A stretch of 64,000 nucleotides of DNA from Candidatus Binatia bacterium. GTDB lineage: Bacteria; Desulfobacterota; Binatia; Bin18. The stretch is from the NCBI GenBank assembly GCA_951812575.1, contig OX638322.1, forward strand, positions 4,406,501 to 4,470,500. The letters run 5' to 3'. Shown piece by piece: positions 56,273-64,000 of the stretch. The position numbers were made by a program, and so were the translations under genes. Below the pieces are notes generated by a model. It ran no database searches and was not told where the DNA came from. It was given only the letters and a program-made list of their open reading frames with translations. The first letter of the stretch is position 1; each line of letters opens with the position of its first letter.

Positions 56273-57478
56273 ATGGAACGCCCGTTACGTTTTGGTATTT
56301 TTATGGCTCCGTTTCACCCCGCGGGTCAGAACCCCACGCTCGCCCTTGAACGTGACCTGGAGCTGATCGTTCGCCTGGACGAGCTGGGCTATGACGAAGC
56401 CTGGGTCGGCGAACACCATTCGGCCGGTTTGGAAATCATTGCCTCGCCCGAGGTGTTTATTGCCGCGGCAGCCCAGCGGACGAACCATATTCGCTTAGGC
56501 ACCGGTGTCAGCTCGCTGCCTTATCACCACCCCTTGATCCTGGCCGACCGTATTGTTCAGCTCGACCATATGACGCGCGGGCGGACCATGTTCGGGGTCG
56601 GTCCGGGCGCCTTGCCGTCGGACGCGTATATGATGGGCATCCCACCTGACACACAACGCATACGCATGGAAGAGTCACTCGGCGCGATCACACAGTTGCT
56701 GACCTCGGACGAACCGGTCAATATGGAGACCGACTGGTTCACACTGAAAGACGCCCGCCTCCAGCTCCGGCCGTACACCTACCCGCACTTTGAAATTGCA
56801 GTCGCCGCAACCGTGTCGCCGGCCGGCCCCCGGACTGCCGGCCGCTATGGTGCCGGCCTGCTTTCACTGGGCGCGACCAGCATGGGCGGCTTTGCCGTTC
56901 TGGGCGATCACTGGAAGGTCTGGAACGACCAGGCCGAGGAATACGGCCATACAGTTGATCGGTCAGACTGGCGCTTAGTCGGACCGATGCATATCGCGCC
57001 TACCCGCGAACAGGCTTTCAAAGAGGTCGAGTACGGCATTTATGACTGGGTCGATTACTTCCAGAACGTGGTGGCCCTGCCCCTCGCCCCCGAGGAAACA
57101 GACCCGCGCAAATGGCCCCAAGCGCTGATTGAGTCCGGAACGGCGGTCATTGGCACGCCGGACGATGCGGTCGCTCAACTCGAACGGCTGACCAAACAGT
57201 CCGGTGGTTTTGGCTGTTATATGCTGATGGCGAATGACTGGGCCGAGCGTCAGGCCTGTCTCAACTCCTATGAACTGTTGGCTAAAGAAGTCTTTCCCCA
57301 CGTTCAGAGTTCCGCCGATCGAGCCGTGTCTTCCAGAGAGTGGTGCCGGACAGACCACGACACGCTGATTGGCGGGGCCATGAACGCCGTGGCAAAGGAA
57401 ATCGAGCGCTACGAAAAAGACACCGGCTATCGTCCGGCCATCGCCGATATCGCCCAAGGCCAGCCCAACGCGAAGTAG
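56273..57478 (+). CDS. luciferase-like (LLM class) flavin-dependent monooxygenase
   Basis: A 401-residue TIM-barrel oxidoreductase: LRFGIFMAPFHPAG, DELGYDEAWVGEHHSAG (His-His typical of alkanal monooxygenase-like proteins), RLGTGVSSLPYHHPL, GVGPGALPSDAYM and a C-terminal extension. Uses FMN/FADH2 and O2 to hydroxylate an organic substrate. GGAGGAAAG lies 5 bp upstream. 90 bp before an epoxide hydrolase, so the two may act in one degradation pathway. Confidence 0.85.
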   Translation: MERPLRFGIFMAPFHPAGQNPTLALERDLELIVRLDELGYDEAWVGEHHSAGLEIIASPEVFIAAAAQRTNHIRLGTGVSSLPYHHPLILADRIVQLDHMTRGRTMFGVGPGALPSDAYMMGIPPDTQRIRMEESLGAITQLLTSDEPVNMETDWFTLKDARLQLRPYTYPHFEIAVAATVSPAGPRTAGRYGAGLLSLGATSMGGFAVLGDHWKVWNDQAEEYGHTVDRSDWRLVGPMHIAPTREQAFKEVEYGIYDWVDYFQNVVALPLAPEETDPRKWPQALIESGTAVIGTPDDAVAQLERLTKQSGGFGCYMLMANDWAERQACLNSYELLAKEVFPHVQSSADRAVSSREWCRTDHDTLIGGAMNAVAKEIERYEKDTGYRPAIADIAQGQPNAK

Positions 57479-57567
57479 GCGGCGCTACCCTACCCCCGCC
57501 CTGGGGGTGGGGTGAAGCGAATCAGTAGACAAACGAATACGGCCTGACCTGGAGGGATGCAGTTCTC

Positions 57568-58536
57568 ATGAGTTCGTCCATGCAAAACCGGAACTTTCAG
57601 ATGATTGATACCAACGGCGTTCGCTTACGCACGGTTGTTGAGGGTGATGGACCGCTCGTCATTCTCCTCCACGGCTTTCCGCAGTGCTGGTATTTATGGC
57701 GACATCAGATCGATCCCCTGGTCGAGGCCGGTTTTCAGGTTGCGGTCCCGGACCAGCGTGGCTATGGCGGCAGTGATCACCCCGAAGCCGTAGACGCCTA
57801 TAATATCGTAGACCTCAGCCATGATGTTGCCGGCCTGGCAACCGCCCTGGGCCACGAACAGTTTCTCGTTGTCGGCCACGATTGGGGGGCACCCGTTGCC
57901 TGGCACACGGCCCTGCTCCATGCGGAGCGGGTCAAAGCCGTTGCCGGCCTGAGTGTTCCCTATGTGCGCGGTCAGGCCGGGACCATGACCAGGCAAGAGA
58001 ATTTCGGGGATAATTTCTGGTATATCGTCTACTTCCAAACGCCGGGGGTGGCGGAAGCGGAGTTTGAAACGGATATTCGGAAGACCTTACGCCAGACCTA
58101 TTATGTCGCGTCCGGCGATGCCCCGGAGAATGCCATGCTGATGCAGAAACCCGCAACCGCACAATTTCTCGATGGCCTGCCCGAGCCGGAAACGCTCCCG
58201 GCCTGGTTGACGGAAGAAGACCTCGATTACTATGTCACCCAGTACGAGCAGAGTGGTTTTCGTGGTCCGCTCAACTGGTACCGTAATATTGATCGCAATC
58301 TTGAGCTGACCCCACAGTTGGAAAACGCCAGGATCGAACGACCCGCACTCTTTATTGCCGGGGAGAAAGACCCGGTCCTGTCTTTTGGCGGCGGCGGCTG
58401 GGTTGATCTGATGGATCACTTTGTGACGGATTTACGGGGTAAGGTGTATATCGAGGGCGCCGGTCATTGGGTGCAAATGGAACGCCCGACACAGGTGACC
58501 GAGACGCTGCTGGGATTTCTGAAGCAGTTCGCGTAA
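57568..58536 (+). CDS. epoxide hydrolase-type alpha/beta-hydrolase
   Basis: A 322-residue protein with the oxyanion motif HGFPQCWYLWRHQ (HGxP), nucleophile elbow GHDWGAPVAW (Asp, the epoxide-hydrolase/haloalkane-dehalogenase type), cap-domain tyrosines and the His in GAGHWVQMERP. The acid is in AGEKDPVLSF. It would open an epoxide to a diol. The nucleophile Asp and W-rich start are typical of soluble epoxide hydrolase. Confidence 0.9.
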   Translation: MSSSMQNRNFQMIDTNGVRLRTVVEGDGPLVILLHGFPQCWYLWRHQIDPLVEAGFQVAVPDQRGYGGSDHPEAVDAYNIVDLSHDVAGLATALGHEQFLVVGHDWGAPVAWHTALLHAERVKAVAGLSVPYVRGQAGTMTRQENFGDNFWYIVYFQTPGVAEAEFETDIRKTLRQTYYVASGDAPENAMLMQKPATAQFLDGLPEPETLPAWLTEEDLDYYVTQYEQSGFRGPLNWYRNIDRNLELTPQLENARIERPALFIAGEKDPVLSFGGGGWVDLMDHFVTDLRGKVYIEGAGHWVQMERPTQVTETLLGFLKQFA

Positions 58537-58599
58537 GCAGGGATGAGCCAGTACGCTGACCATCTCACCGTGAGAGACGGACGGTCAATCCAAGCCGAC

Positions 58600-60057
58600 T
58601 CACTCTCGCCCGTTCAGATAGTCGGGCAGCCGCGCAGCCCGATACGTTTTGGCCGATTCGAGTTGTTCTCTGGTCAGTCCCTGCACCTCGCTTAAATCGG
58701 CTCCGGCCAGATTCGCCCCGGCCAGGTCGGCCTCGTGCAAATCCGCCCGTTGCAGTAAGCTGCCAGTCATATCGGCATCGGTGAGGATGGCATAGCGCAG
58801 GATGGCTCCACTCAGGTCAGCCCCATTCAGGTCAGCGCCCTCCAAGGTCACACCGGCCAGGGCGGCGTCACGCAAGTTGGCGCCGACGAGGTGAGTCACT
58901 TTGCCCTTCTCGTTGACGATATCCCAGACCAGACGCCATTTTTCGTCCAATTGCGTGTGCGCGTCGATTTCCGCACCAGACAACTCGGCCCCGGCCAGAT
59001 TGGCTCCCGACAGATTCGCCCCTTTCAGGTTGGCTCCGCTGAAGTCGGTCTGCCTCAATTCCGCCCCGCTCAGGTCAGCACCGGCTAAGCTGGCGCCCAC
59101 CAGGTTGGTTTGAAACAGGTCTGCGCCAGCAAGCGTCGCCTGGGTCAGATCGGTTTGAAACAGATGCGCCCTATGCAGGTTCGCCGCTTTCAGGTTCGCC
59201 CCCGCCAAGTTTGCGCCACGCAGCCTGGCCTCGATCAAATCAGCCTCTTCGAGGTCAGCTCCCTGCAAGTCCGCTTTTATAAGGCCGGCGCCAATGAGAT
59301 CGACCCCCACCAGAACGGCTCCGGGCAGCTTGATCCCTTCGAGCTTTGCGCCGCGCAGGTCAGCGCCGTACAGATTGGCTCCGGCCAGATTCGCCCCGGT
59401 CAGATTGGTCCGGTTCAGCTTGGTCCATTGCAGATTGACATGGCCGAGATTAACGCCCTGCAACTCGGCATCTGACAGGTTGGCGTTCTCCAGGTCGGCC
59501 TGGGTTAGCTGGGCATCCAGAAAATTGGCATAACGCAGGTGCGTTCCGACCAGGCGCGTCCCGGCCAAATTTGCCCCACGCAGGTCGGCTTCGCTCAAAT
59601 CCGCTGTGGAGAGATCAGCCCCCTGTAAGTCGCTGCCACTCAAATCGGCCCGGACTAAACGGGCACCGCTCAGACGTATTCCCTGGAGACTCAGCCCGAT
59701 CAGAGACAGATCCTGACAGACGGTGTCTTCACAGGAAGAAAAGAAACGCTCGGCCCAGTCCTCAAGCACCTGCGCGTTCGGCGTTTCGGTTTCGGGTGCG
59801 TACCACAGAAAGTCCCCAAAACGAGGGGCTGGCCGAACCTCCAGTCTGCGGACCCGGTCAAACATCTGCATGCCGGTTTCAAGCGCGCCCTTATTCCCCG
59901 CACCGACCAGAGAGAAAAATGTGGCCTGTTGCAGGGCCGCGTGCTGGACGGCTCGCTCGTGGCGGGCCAACAGAAAGGCGTACAGGCCTGTATATGCGGT
60001 ACTTAGCACGATCAGGCACAGGAGGCTGCGGGCAAGGGTTTTCACGCCGATGGTCAT
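58600..60057 (-). CDS. membrane-anchored pentapeptide-repeat protein
   Basis: A 485-residue protein with one N-terminal transmembrane segment (about 8-30, SLLCLIVLSTAYTGLYAFLL) and more than forty A(D/N)LxX pentapeptides from about residue 120 to 460 (LSGARLVRADLSGSDLQGAD, LTGANLAGANLYGADLRGAK), forming a right-handed quadrilateral beta-helix. A short interruption near residue 365 (HTQLDEKWRLVWDIVNEKG) splits the solenoid. Function unknown: some pentapeptide proteins mimic DNA (gyrase protectors), but a membrane anchor argues against that. Convergent with the epoxide hydrolase. Confidence 0.88.
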   Translation of the reverse strand: MTIGVKTLARSLLCLIVLSTAYTGLYAFLLARHERAVQHAALQQATFFSLVGAGNKGALETGMQMFDRVRRLEVRPAPRFGDFLWYAPETETPNAQVLEDWAERFFSSCEDTVCQDLSLIGLSLQGIRLSGARLVRADLSGSDLQGADLSTADLSEADLRGANLAGTRLVGTHLRYANFLDAQLTQADLENANLSDAELQGVNLGHVNLQWTKLNRTNLTGANLAGANLYGADLRGAKLEGIKLPGAVLVGVDLIGAGLIKADLQGADLEEADLIEARLRGANLAGANLKAANLHRAHLFQTDLTQATLAGADLFQTNLVGASLAGADLSGAELRQTDFSGANLKGANLSGANLAGAELSGAEIDAHTQLDEKWRLVWDIVNEKGKVTHLVGANLRDAALAGVTLEGADLNGADLSGAILRYAILTDADMTGSLLQRADLHEADLAGANLAGADLSEVQGLTREQLESAKTYRAARLPDYLNGRE

Positions 60058-60077
60058 CGCAGATGGGAAACTGCCGT

Positions 60078-60989
60078 TCAGTTCAGCGAGCCCAGGAAAT
60101 CGACAGTCCGCTCGAACGCCGTATCATCGGCATGAAAGACAAAGGCGCACAGGTCGGTGACCCCGATATCTTCCAGGCGCTTGACCTCATCCTTGAGGAC
60201 ACTGGCGTCGCCGGCCAGAATCATGTCAACCGGAGCCTGGGCCCCCCCTCGATCCAGCATGTCCCGGTAGGCGGGCAGTTGGCCATAAATGGCGAAAACC
60301 TTTGCCGCCACTTCGAGGGCGTTTTGCCGATCGTTGGTAACGGCCATAGGCACACCGGCAATGACGCGCGGCGCCGGCGCGCCGGCCGCCTGGGACGCCG
60401 CGGTGATGCGTGGGACGACATGGTCTTTGAGCGCCTTATGGCCGGCCATCCAGGTGACGGTGCCCTGGGCCTCACGCCCGCACAGGTCGAGCATTTTGGG
60501 TCCGAGCGCGGCCAGCACGAGCGGGACCGGGTCGGCGCCTGGGACCGCGACCTCAAGGTTGGCGCGGTATTCTTCGCCTTGGTACTGTACTGCCTCGCCG
60601 CGCAATACCGGTTTCAGAACACTCAGATAGTCGCGCATATGCGCCATATGGCGCGTATACGACAGGCCGAACATACCCTCGATCACCATTTGGTGGGACA
60701 GTCCGATGCCCAGCGTAAAACGGCCCTTACACGCCGCTTGGGTGGTCAGTGCAGCCTGACCCATCACCACGGGGTGGCGCGGATAGGTCGGTACGACCGC
60801 CGTTCCCAGTTCAATACGTGAGGTCTCCCGACCGACCAGGGCGAGCAGATTAATGGCATCGTGTGAAAAAATATGCGCCAGCCAGCCGCTATCGAGCCCG
60901 ACTTCCTCAGCACGCTGAGCCCGCCGAATGACTTCATCCATAGTAGGCGACTCGCCCGCCCCTTCACCGATCATCATACCAATACGCAT
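60078..60989 (-). CDS. luciferase-like F420-dependent oxidoreductase
   Basis: A 303-residue LLM class protein: MRIGMMIGEGAGESPTMDEV, QRAEEVGLDSGWLAHIFSHD, RIELGTAVVPTYPRHPV and FTLGIGLSHQMVIEGMFG. This is an F420-dependent glucose-6-phosphate dehydrogenase/methylene-tetrahydromethanopterin reductase-like fold. The start at 60989 (ATG, AAAGGA about 9 bp upstream) is preferred to an in-frame start at 61238 inside the divergent gene region. Divergently transcribed from the CoA transferase. Confidence 0.83.
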   Translation of the reverse strand: MRIGMMIGEGAGESPTMDEVIRRAQRAEEVGLDSGWLAHIFSHDAINLLALVGRETSRIELGTAVVPTYPRHPVVMGQAALTTQAACKGRFTLGIGLSHQMVIEGMFGLSYTRHMAHMRDYLSVLKPVLRGEAVQYQGEEYRANLEVAVPGADPVPLVLAALGPKMLDLCGREAQGTVTWMAGHKALKDHVVPRITAASQAAGAPAPRVIAGVPMAVTNDRQNALEVAAKVFAIYGQLPAYRDMLDRGGAQAPVDMILAGDASVLKDEVKRLEDIGVTDLCAFVFHADDTAFERTVDFLGSLN

Positions 60990-61116
60990 CCGAGTGTCCT
61001 TTCTTCCTTGCGTTGACTTTTGCACTGTCCACACGAGATATATAGAGAAACACGAGGGCCGTCCATTCACGAGCAGATGAGATAACAATAGCGGGACAAT
61101 CGAAGGGAGAACTGAT

Positions 61117-62364
61117 ATGGCAGCGTCCAATCCAGACTGTTCAAAGCTCCTCAGCGGGATCACCGTACTCGACTTTACCCATGCCTTGGCCGGGCCAAGC
61201 TGCACCCGGATTCTGAGCGATCTTGGGGCCGAGGTCATTAAGCTTGAGCCCGCGCCGAACGGGGAATTTGGCCGCAGTCTTTTTCCGGTCCAGGGCGGCC
61301 TGGGTTCAATGTTTCTCTATACCTGTGCCGGCAAGAAAAGCCTGTGCGTCGATCTGAAAAAGCCAGACGGCATGAAAATCGCCACCGGACTAATCGCCAA
61401 GGTAGACGTGATGGTTGAAAACTTTGCGCCCGGAGTTATGGCGCGGCTCGGCCTGGACTATGAGAGTTCGGCTCGGATCAATCCCAAGATCATCATGGCT
61501 TCCTGCTCGGGCTTCGGCCAGACCGGTCCGTTATCGAAAAACACCAGTTACGACATCATTGGACAGGCCATGAGCAGCGTGATGCATATGACCGGCGACC
61601 CGAATGGCCCGCCTCAATACGTCGGCAACTATATCGGCGACACCAACACCGGCGTGCACGCGGCCCTGGCGGTGTGCGCGGCGCTCTTCTACCGGGACCG
61701 CAGCGGCAAGGGGCAGTTGATCGATATCGCCCAGGTCGATTCGCTCTTCTTTATGGATATGATCAACGTTCCCCTGTATGCGCTCACAAATGGTGAGCAG
61801 GCCCCGAAGCGCTTTGGCGCGCATCACTTTGGGGTCGCCCCCCTAGGCGTCTTCCAAGGCAAAGACGGCTATATCGTACTCCAGGCGGTTGAGCATCAAT
61901 TCCCCCAACTGGCAAAAGCCATAGGCCGCGAAGACCTGGTGACTGACCCGAAGTTCGCGACCAACGAGCGGCGGCTCGAAAACCGGGACGAACTCGTCGC
62001 CCTGATTGAAGCCTGGCTCCAGTCCTTCCCGAGCGATGACGCGGCCCTGCACGTGCTGGCCGAAGAGCGCATTCCCTGCGCACCCGTTCTTGATGTGGGG
62101 CAGGCTTTTCATCATCCGCATATCCGCGCGCGCGGCATGGTCACCGAGATCGAGCATCCCGTATTTGGCCGGATGGAGATTACCAATACACCGTTCGTCT
62201 TTTCCGAAACACCGCGTGAAGTTCAGGGCCCTGCACCGCTCGTCGGCCAGCATAATGCGGCGATTCTCAGCACCCATCTGGGCTATTCCGCAGCCGAGAT
62301 TGCCCGGCTCACCGAGGCCGGAGTTCTGATGGAGGAAGAGAAGGTGAAGGAGCTGGCAGCGTAA
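61117..62364 (+). CDS. CaiB/BaiF family (class III) CoA transferase
   Basis: A 415-residue formyl-CoA transferase-like protein that moves CoA between organic acids. GITVLDFTHALAGPSCTRILSDLGAEVIKLE is the family signature (given in part as start region), with CSGFGQTGP and GNYIGDTNTGVHAALAVCAAL; the catalytic Asp lies in the YIGD motif region. Length is normal. GAAGGGAGAA lies about 10 bp before ATG. Divergent from the F420 oxidoreductase; no neighbour names its substrate. Confidence 0.88.
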   Translation: MAASNPDCSKLLSGITVLDFTHALAGPSCTRILSDLGAEVIKLEPAPNGEFGRSLFPVQGGLGSMFLYTCAGKKSLCVDLKKPDGMKIATGLIAKVDVMVENFAPGVMARLGLDYESSARINPKIIMASCSGFGQTGPLSKNTSYDIIGQAMSSVMHMTGDPNGPPQYVGNYIGDTNTGVHAALAVCAALFYRDRSGKGQLIDIAQVDSLFFMDMINVPLYALTNGEQAPKRFGAHHFGVAPLGVFQGKDGYIVLQAVEHQFPQLAKAIGREDLVTDPKFATNERRLENRDELVALIEAWLQSFPSDDAALHVLAEERIPCAPVLDVGQAFHHPHIRARGMVTEIEHPVFGRMEITNTPFVFSETPREVQGPAPLVGQHNAAILSTHLGYSAAEIARLTEAGVLMEEEKVKELAA

Positions 62365-62396
62365 ACCTGAAGCAAGGCTTCGTTTTCAGGATAGAT

Positions 62397-62744
62397 ATGG
62401 GGAGAATCCCGAACGCAGAACGAGCCTTCGTCGATATCCGTAAACTACAAGATTACGCGCTGAATACAGAACATCGAGTCGGCAAACATAAAGCCTTGTT
62501 GTTTACTACACGCCTGGGAATAAACTCGGATAATTCCGAAGAACTTCGAACCCTCTTGCTCTAAGCAGTCAAAGAGCATGATGCTGATATCCACGGCAGA
62601 GACGAATATGGGCAACGATATTGCGTGGACTTTATATTGGAATGGAAAGGGAGGAAGGCTTCCCCGCGAAGTGTATGGAATATACGCCCCGCTGAGGATT
62701 TCCCGCGCCTTATAACGTGCTATCCAATTCAGGAGGTAGACTGA
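62397..62744 (+). pseudogene. DUF6883-like toxin-associated gene with a single premature stop
   Basis: From the ATG at 62397 the frame reads IPNAERAFVDIRKLQDYALN ... LGINSDNSEELRTLLL, stops at TAA (62562-62564), and continues in the same frame as AVKEHDADIHGRDEYGQRYC, then VDFILEWKGRKASPRSVWNI, PRLITCY, to TGA at 62742-62744. The whole is recognisable as a DUF6883 protein of about 115 residues, a family I associate with DUF4926 partners. A single base change would restore the codon. The gene's stop shares one base with the DUF4926 start. Confidence 0.75.
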
Positions 62745-62986
62745 TGAGCACTGATATGAGACTGCTTGATGTCGTAGCGTTGACAACCGACCTTCCAGAC
62801 TGCGGCCTTCATCGGGGAGAAATTGGAACGGTTGTTGAGTGCCATACGGACGACGCTTTTGAAGTCGAGTTCGTCGCCCGAGACGGCTACACTTACGCTC
62901 TTGTCACGTTACACAGTGATCAGCTTATCCCGCTCAGGCAGAAGCGAGAACATTCGGACCCGGCTCCTGTCCCGGCAGCATTATAG
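62744..62986 (+). CDS. DUF4926 protein, partner of the DUF6883 gene
   Basis: An 80-residue beta-rich protein: DVVALTTDLPDCGLHRGEIG, TVVECHTDDAFEVEFVARDG and YALVTLHSDQLIPL match the small DUF4926 family, usually next to DUF6883. The ATG at 62744 is chosen for a perfect AGGAGGT 7 bp upstream. Intact, while its partner carries a stop codon. The immunity/antitoxin role is inferred from gene order only. The 3' end overlaps a fitB-like remnant on the other strand. Confidence 0.75.
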   Translation: MSTDMRLLDVVALTTDLPDCGLHRGEIGTVVECHTDDAFEVEFVARDGYTYALVTLHSDQLIPLRQKREHSDPAPVPAAL

Positions 62987-63033
62987 CGCCGAGTAGATAT
63001 TGCAACGCTGGTATCAACAACATAGGTACTCAC
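62920..63033 (-). pseudogene. VapC/FitB-like PIN toxin remnant, truncated after 12 codons
   Basis: A GTG at 63033 overlaps the antitoxin stop (GTGA) and opens MSTYVVDTSVAI, a PIN first strand with the catalytic Asp. Beyond codon 12 the homology ends and the frame runs antisense through the DUF4926 3' end to a stop at 62920-62922. The rest of the toxin is deleted. Only about 36 bp is genuine toxin sequence. Confidence 0.6.
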
Positions 63034-63266
63034 CGTTTACGGTCCTCTCGGATAAGCGCCGTACTATCAGAGAAAGTTCGCCGCGACTTTTTCATTTTCT
63101 CTCGAAACTGCCTTACGCTCTGCCACGTATCCATCCCATCAGGTCGTACCGTCTGTTCGAGTAGCAGCTTCAACTCAGCCTGGAGAGAGCGTCCGTTCCC
63201 TGCGGCCCGCTTCTTCAGTTGAGCAACCGTTTTTTCGTCCAAGTTGCGTACAAGTACCTGAGCCAT
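63030..63266 (-). CDS. fitA: FitA-like ribbon-helix-helix antitoxin
   Basis: A 78-residue protein with a ribbon-helix-helix N-terminus (MAQVLVRNLDEKTVAQLKKRAAGNGRSLQAELKLLL, abridged) and a charged C-terminal tail (REKMKKSRRTFSDSTALIREDRKR) that binds a PIN toxin. The ATG at 63266 starts the conserved MAQVLVRNLD; an extension to 63293 is possible. FitA-type antitoxins bind DNA and repress their own operon. Its toxin is destroyed after 12 codons. Confidence 0.82.
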   Translation of the reverse strand: MAQVLVRNLDEKTVAQLKKRAAGNGRSLQAELKLLLEQTVRPDGMDTWQSVRQFREKMKKSRRTFSDSTALIREDRKR

Positions 63267-63293
63267 GACGTACCATCCCCAGCTTTTGCTCAT

Positions 63294-63435
63294 GTTGATA
63301 TCAAGATGATAACATTGAGGGCAAGCCTTGGGCCAGGAAGGCTATCAGAAAACTCGGCAGCATAGGCTGACGTTAGACAGCTTCTCTGGAGCTCAACCGA
63401 CCCTCTCAAGGAAGAGATCGTATTCCGGCCTGTTC
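63294..63435. other. intergenic region
   Basis: No gene, repeat or terminator recognised between the FitA-like antitoxin and the TauD-type gene; both are on the minus strand. Confidence 0.4.
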
Positions 63436-63999
63436 TTACTCCGCGGTAGGCCCGACCCCCGCGACCGTCGTGCGATACATGACCCGGCGGTAGCGGGTCT
63501 TGTCCCAGGGGCGGCCACGGTGGAGACAGCAGCGGTTGTCCCAGATCACCAGATCGTTATCGCGCCAGGTGTGGCGAAGGGTGTACTGGGGCTGGGTGGC
63601 GATCTCCGTCAGTTCCCTGAGTAGCGCCCGGCCTTCTTCGAGCGGCATCCCGCGTATATATGAGGCGTGGGCTCCGGCATAAAAATTCCTGCGACCGTTG
63701 GACGGGTTGGCGCGAACCACCGCCTGCGGCACCGATGGGGTCTCGCGCTTCTGTTCCTCGGTCATCAGCTTCGGATCGATCAAGCTGCGGTTATACGCAA
63801 AATCATGAATGGCGATCAGCGGATCAATCTGCTCGCGCAGGGCTGCGGACAGGGCGGCGTAGGCGGCCCGCTCGGTCGCAAACTCGGTCTCTCCCCCAGT
63901 CGGCGGGACTTCACGGCCGGACAGCAGGGAGGCGGTTGCCGGAACATGCTTGAACGAGCTGTCGGTGTGCCACATTTCGTTACCCGAGTTAAAGACCAT
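63436..63999 (-). CDS. TauD/TfdA-type alpha-ketoglutarate dioxygenase (partial, 5' end outside window)
   Basis: A 187-residue C-terminal portion of a non-haem Fe(II)/2-oxoglutarate dioxygenase; the gene enters from beyond the right edge, so about 90-100 N-terminal residues are missing. The HxD part of the facial triad is visible as WHTDSSF, the distal His in CCLHRGRPWD with the arginine RYRRVMYR that binds 2-oxoglutarate. Such enzymes hydroxylate taurine, herbicides or related compounds. The substrate is not readable. Confidence 0.87.
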   Translation of the reverse strand: MVFNSGNEMWHTDSSFKHVPATASLLSGREVPPTGGETEFATERAAYAALSAALREQIDPLIAIHDFAYNRSLIDPKLMTEEQKRETPSVPQAVVRANPSNGRRNFYAGAHASYIRGMPLEEGRALLRELTEIATQPQYTLRHTWRDNDLVIWDNRCCLHRGRPWDKTRYRRVMYRTTVAGVGPTAE

Positions 64000-64000
64000 G

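Noticed and set aside
59571..60821. 416-codon plus-strand open frame opposite the pentapeptide and F420 genes
   Set aside because: Antisense to two well-supported genes and rich in Arg/Gly/Pro; no ribosome site or homology.
1..64000. CRISPR array, rRNA operon, transposase or integrase
   Set aside because: No spaced direct-repeat array, no 16S/23S signature and no recognisable transposase/integrase motifs were seen; tRNA-Arg has no adjacent integrase or duplicated 3' end that I could find.

Overview
This window looks like a chromosomal segment of an uncultured, GC-rich, Gram-negative, aerobic heterotroph. Outer-membrane lipid A synthesis (LpxD), an aa3-type cytochrome c oxidase operon, a wax-ester/triacylglycerol synthase, a class III-like PHA synthase, several luciferase-like (F420/FMN) oxidoreductases, a CaiB-type CoA transferase and a TauD-type dioxygenase together resemble deltaproteobacterial-like lineages such as Binatota or Tectomicrobia. 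That placement is inference from gene content only and is weak.

Layout. 1-6.3 kb: a trehalose cassette (beta-PGM/OtsB fusion plus GH65 phosphorylase), an orphan type III-like DNA methyltransferase and a zinc alcohol dehydrogenase. 6.3-13.1 kb: a surface-protein locus with a broken Ig-like secreted protein and a 1,655-residue protein of eleven cadherin-like repeats, bracketed by a 92-bp direct repeat. 13.2-13.8 kb: an antitoxin with an internally deleted VapC, flanked by a duplicated promoter. 13.8-27.8 kb: HAD hydrolase, AsmA, wax synthase, PHA synthase, CBS and PAS proteins, a membrane-fused spermidine synthase-like protein, lpxD, hisG and a ferredoxin. 28.0-36.6 kb: a cytochrome oxidase operon of about twelve genes, including a 40-residue membrane ORF and two subunit III genes, followed by tRNA-Arg(CCG). 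36.9-40 kb: amidohydrolase, fatty acid desaturase and alpha/beta hydrolase.

40.0-51.2 kb is a defence/toxin-antitoxin island with tightly overlapping genes: HepT-MntA, a small-protein gene present twice, a broken VapC module, HsdS, then a three-gene AT-richer cassette (ImmA/IrrE peptidase-macro domain fusion; P-loop kinase-PurZ-like adenylosuccinate synthetase fusion; DUF7002-like putative ADP-ribosyltransferase), a HIRAN-type protein, a HicB-like antitoxin, a broken AlbA_2 gene and HsdR. No HsdM is present. The three-gene cassette is the best candidate for an undescribed system: a DarTG-like ADP-ribosylation/macro-domain pair built around a nucleotide-modifying enzyme whose PurA active-site Asp is replaced by Ser, as in phage PurZ.

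51.4-64 kb: catabolic operons (AhpD-like, DOPA dioxygenase-like, luciferase-like oxidoreductases, nitronate monooxygenase, serine hydrolase, epoxide hydrolase), a pentapeptide-repeat protein, a CoA transferase, two further decayed toxin-antitoxin modules and a partial TauD dioxygenase. Across the window four toxins of the VapC/DUF6883 type are broken while the partner gene of each is intact. No transposase, CRISPR array or rRNA gene was seen.
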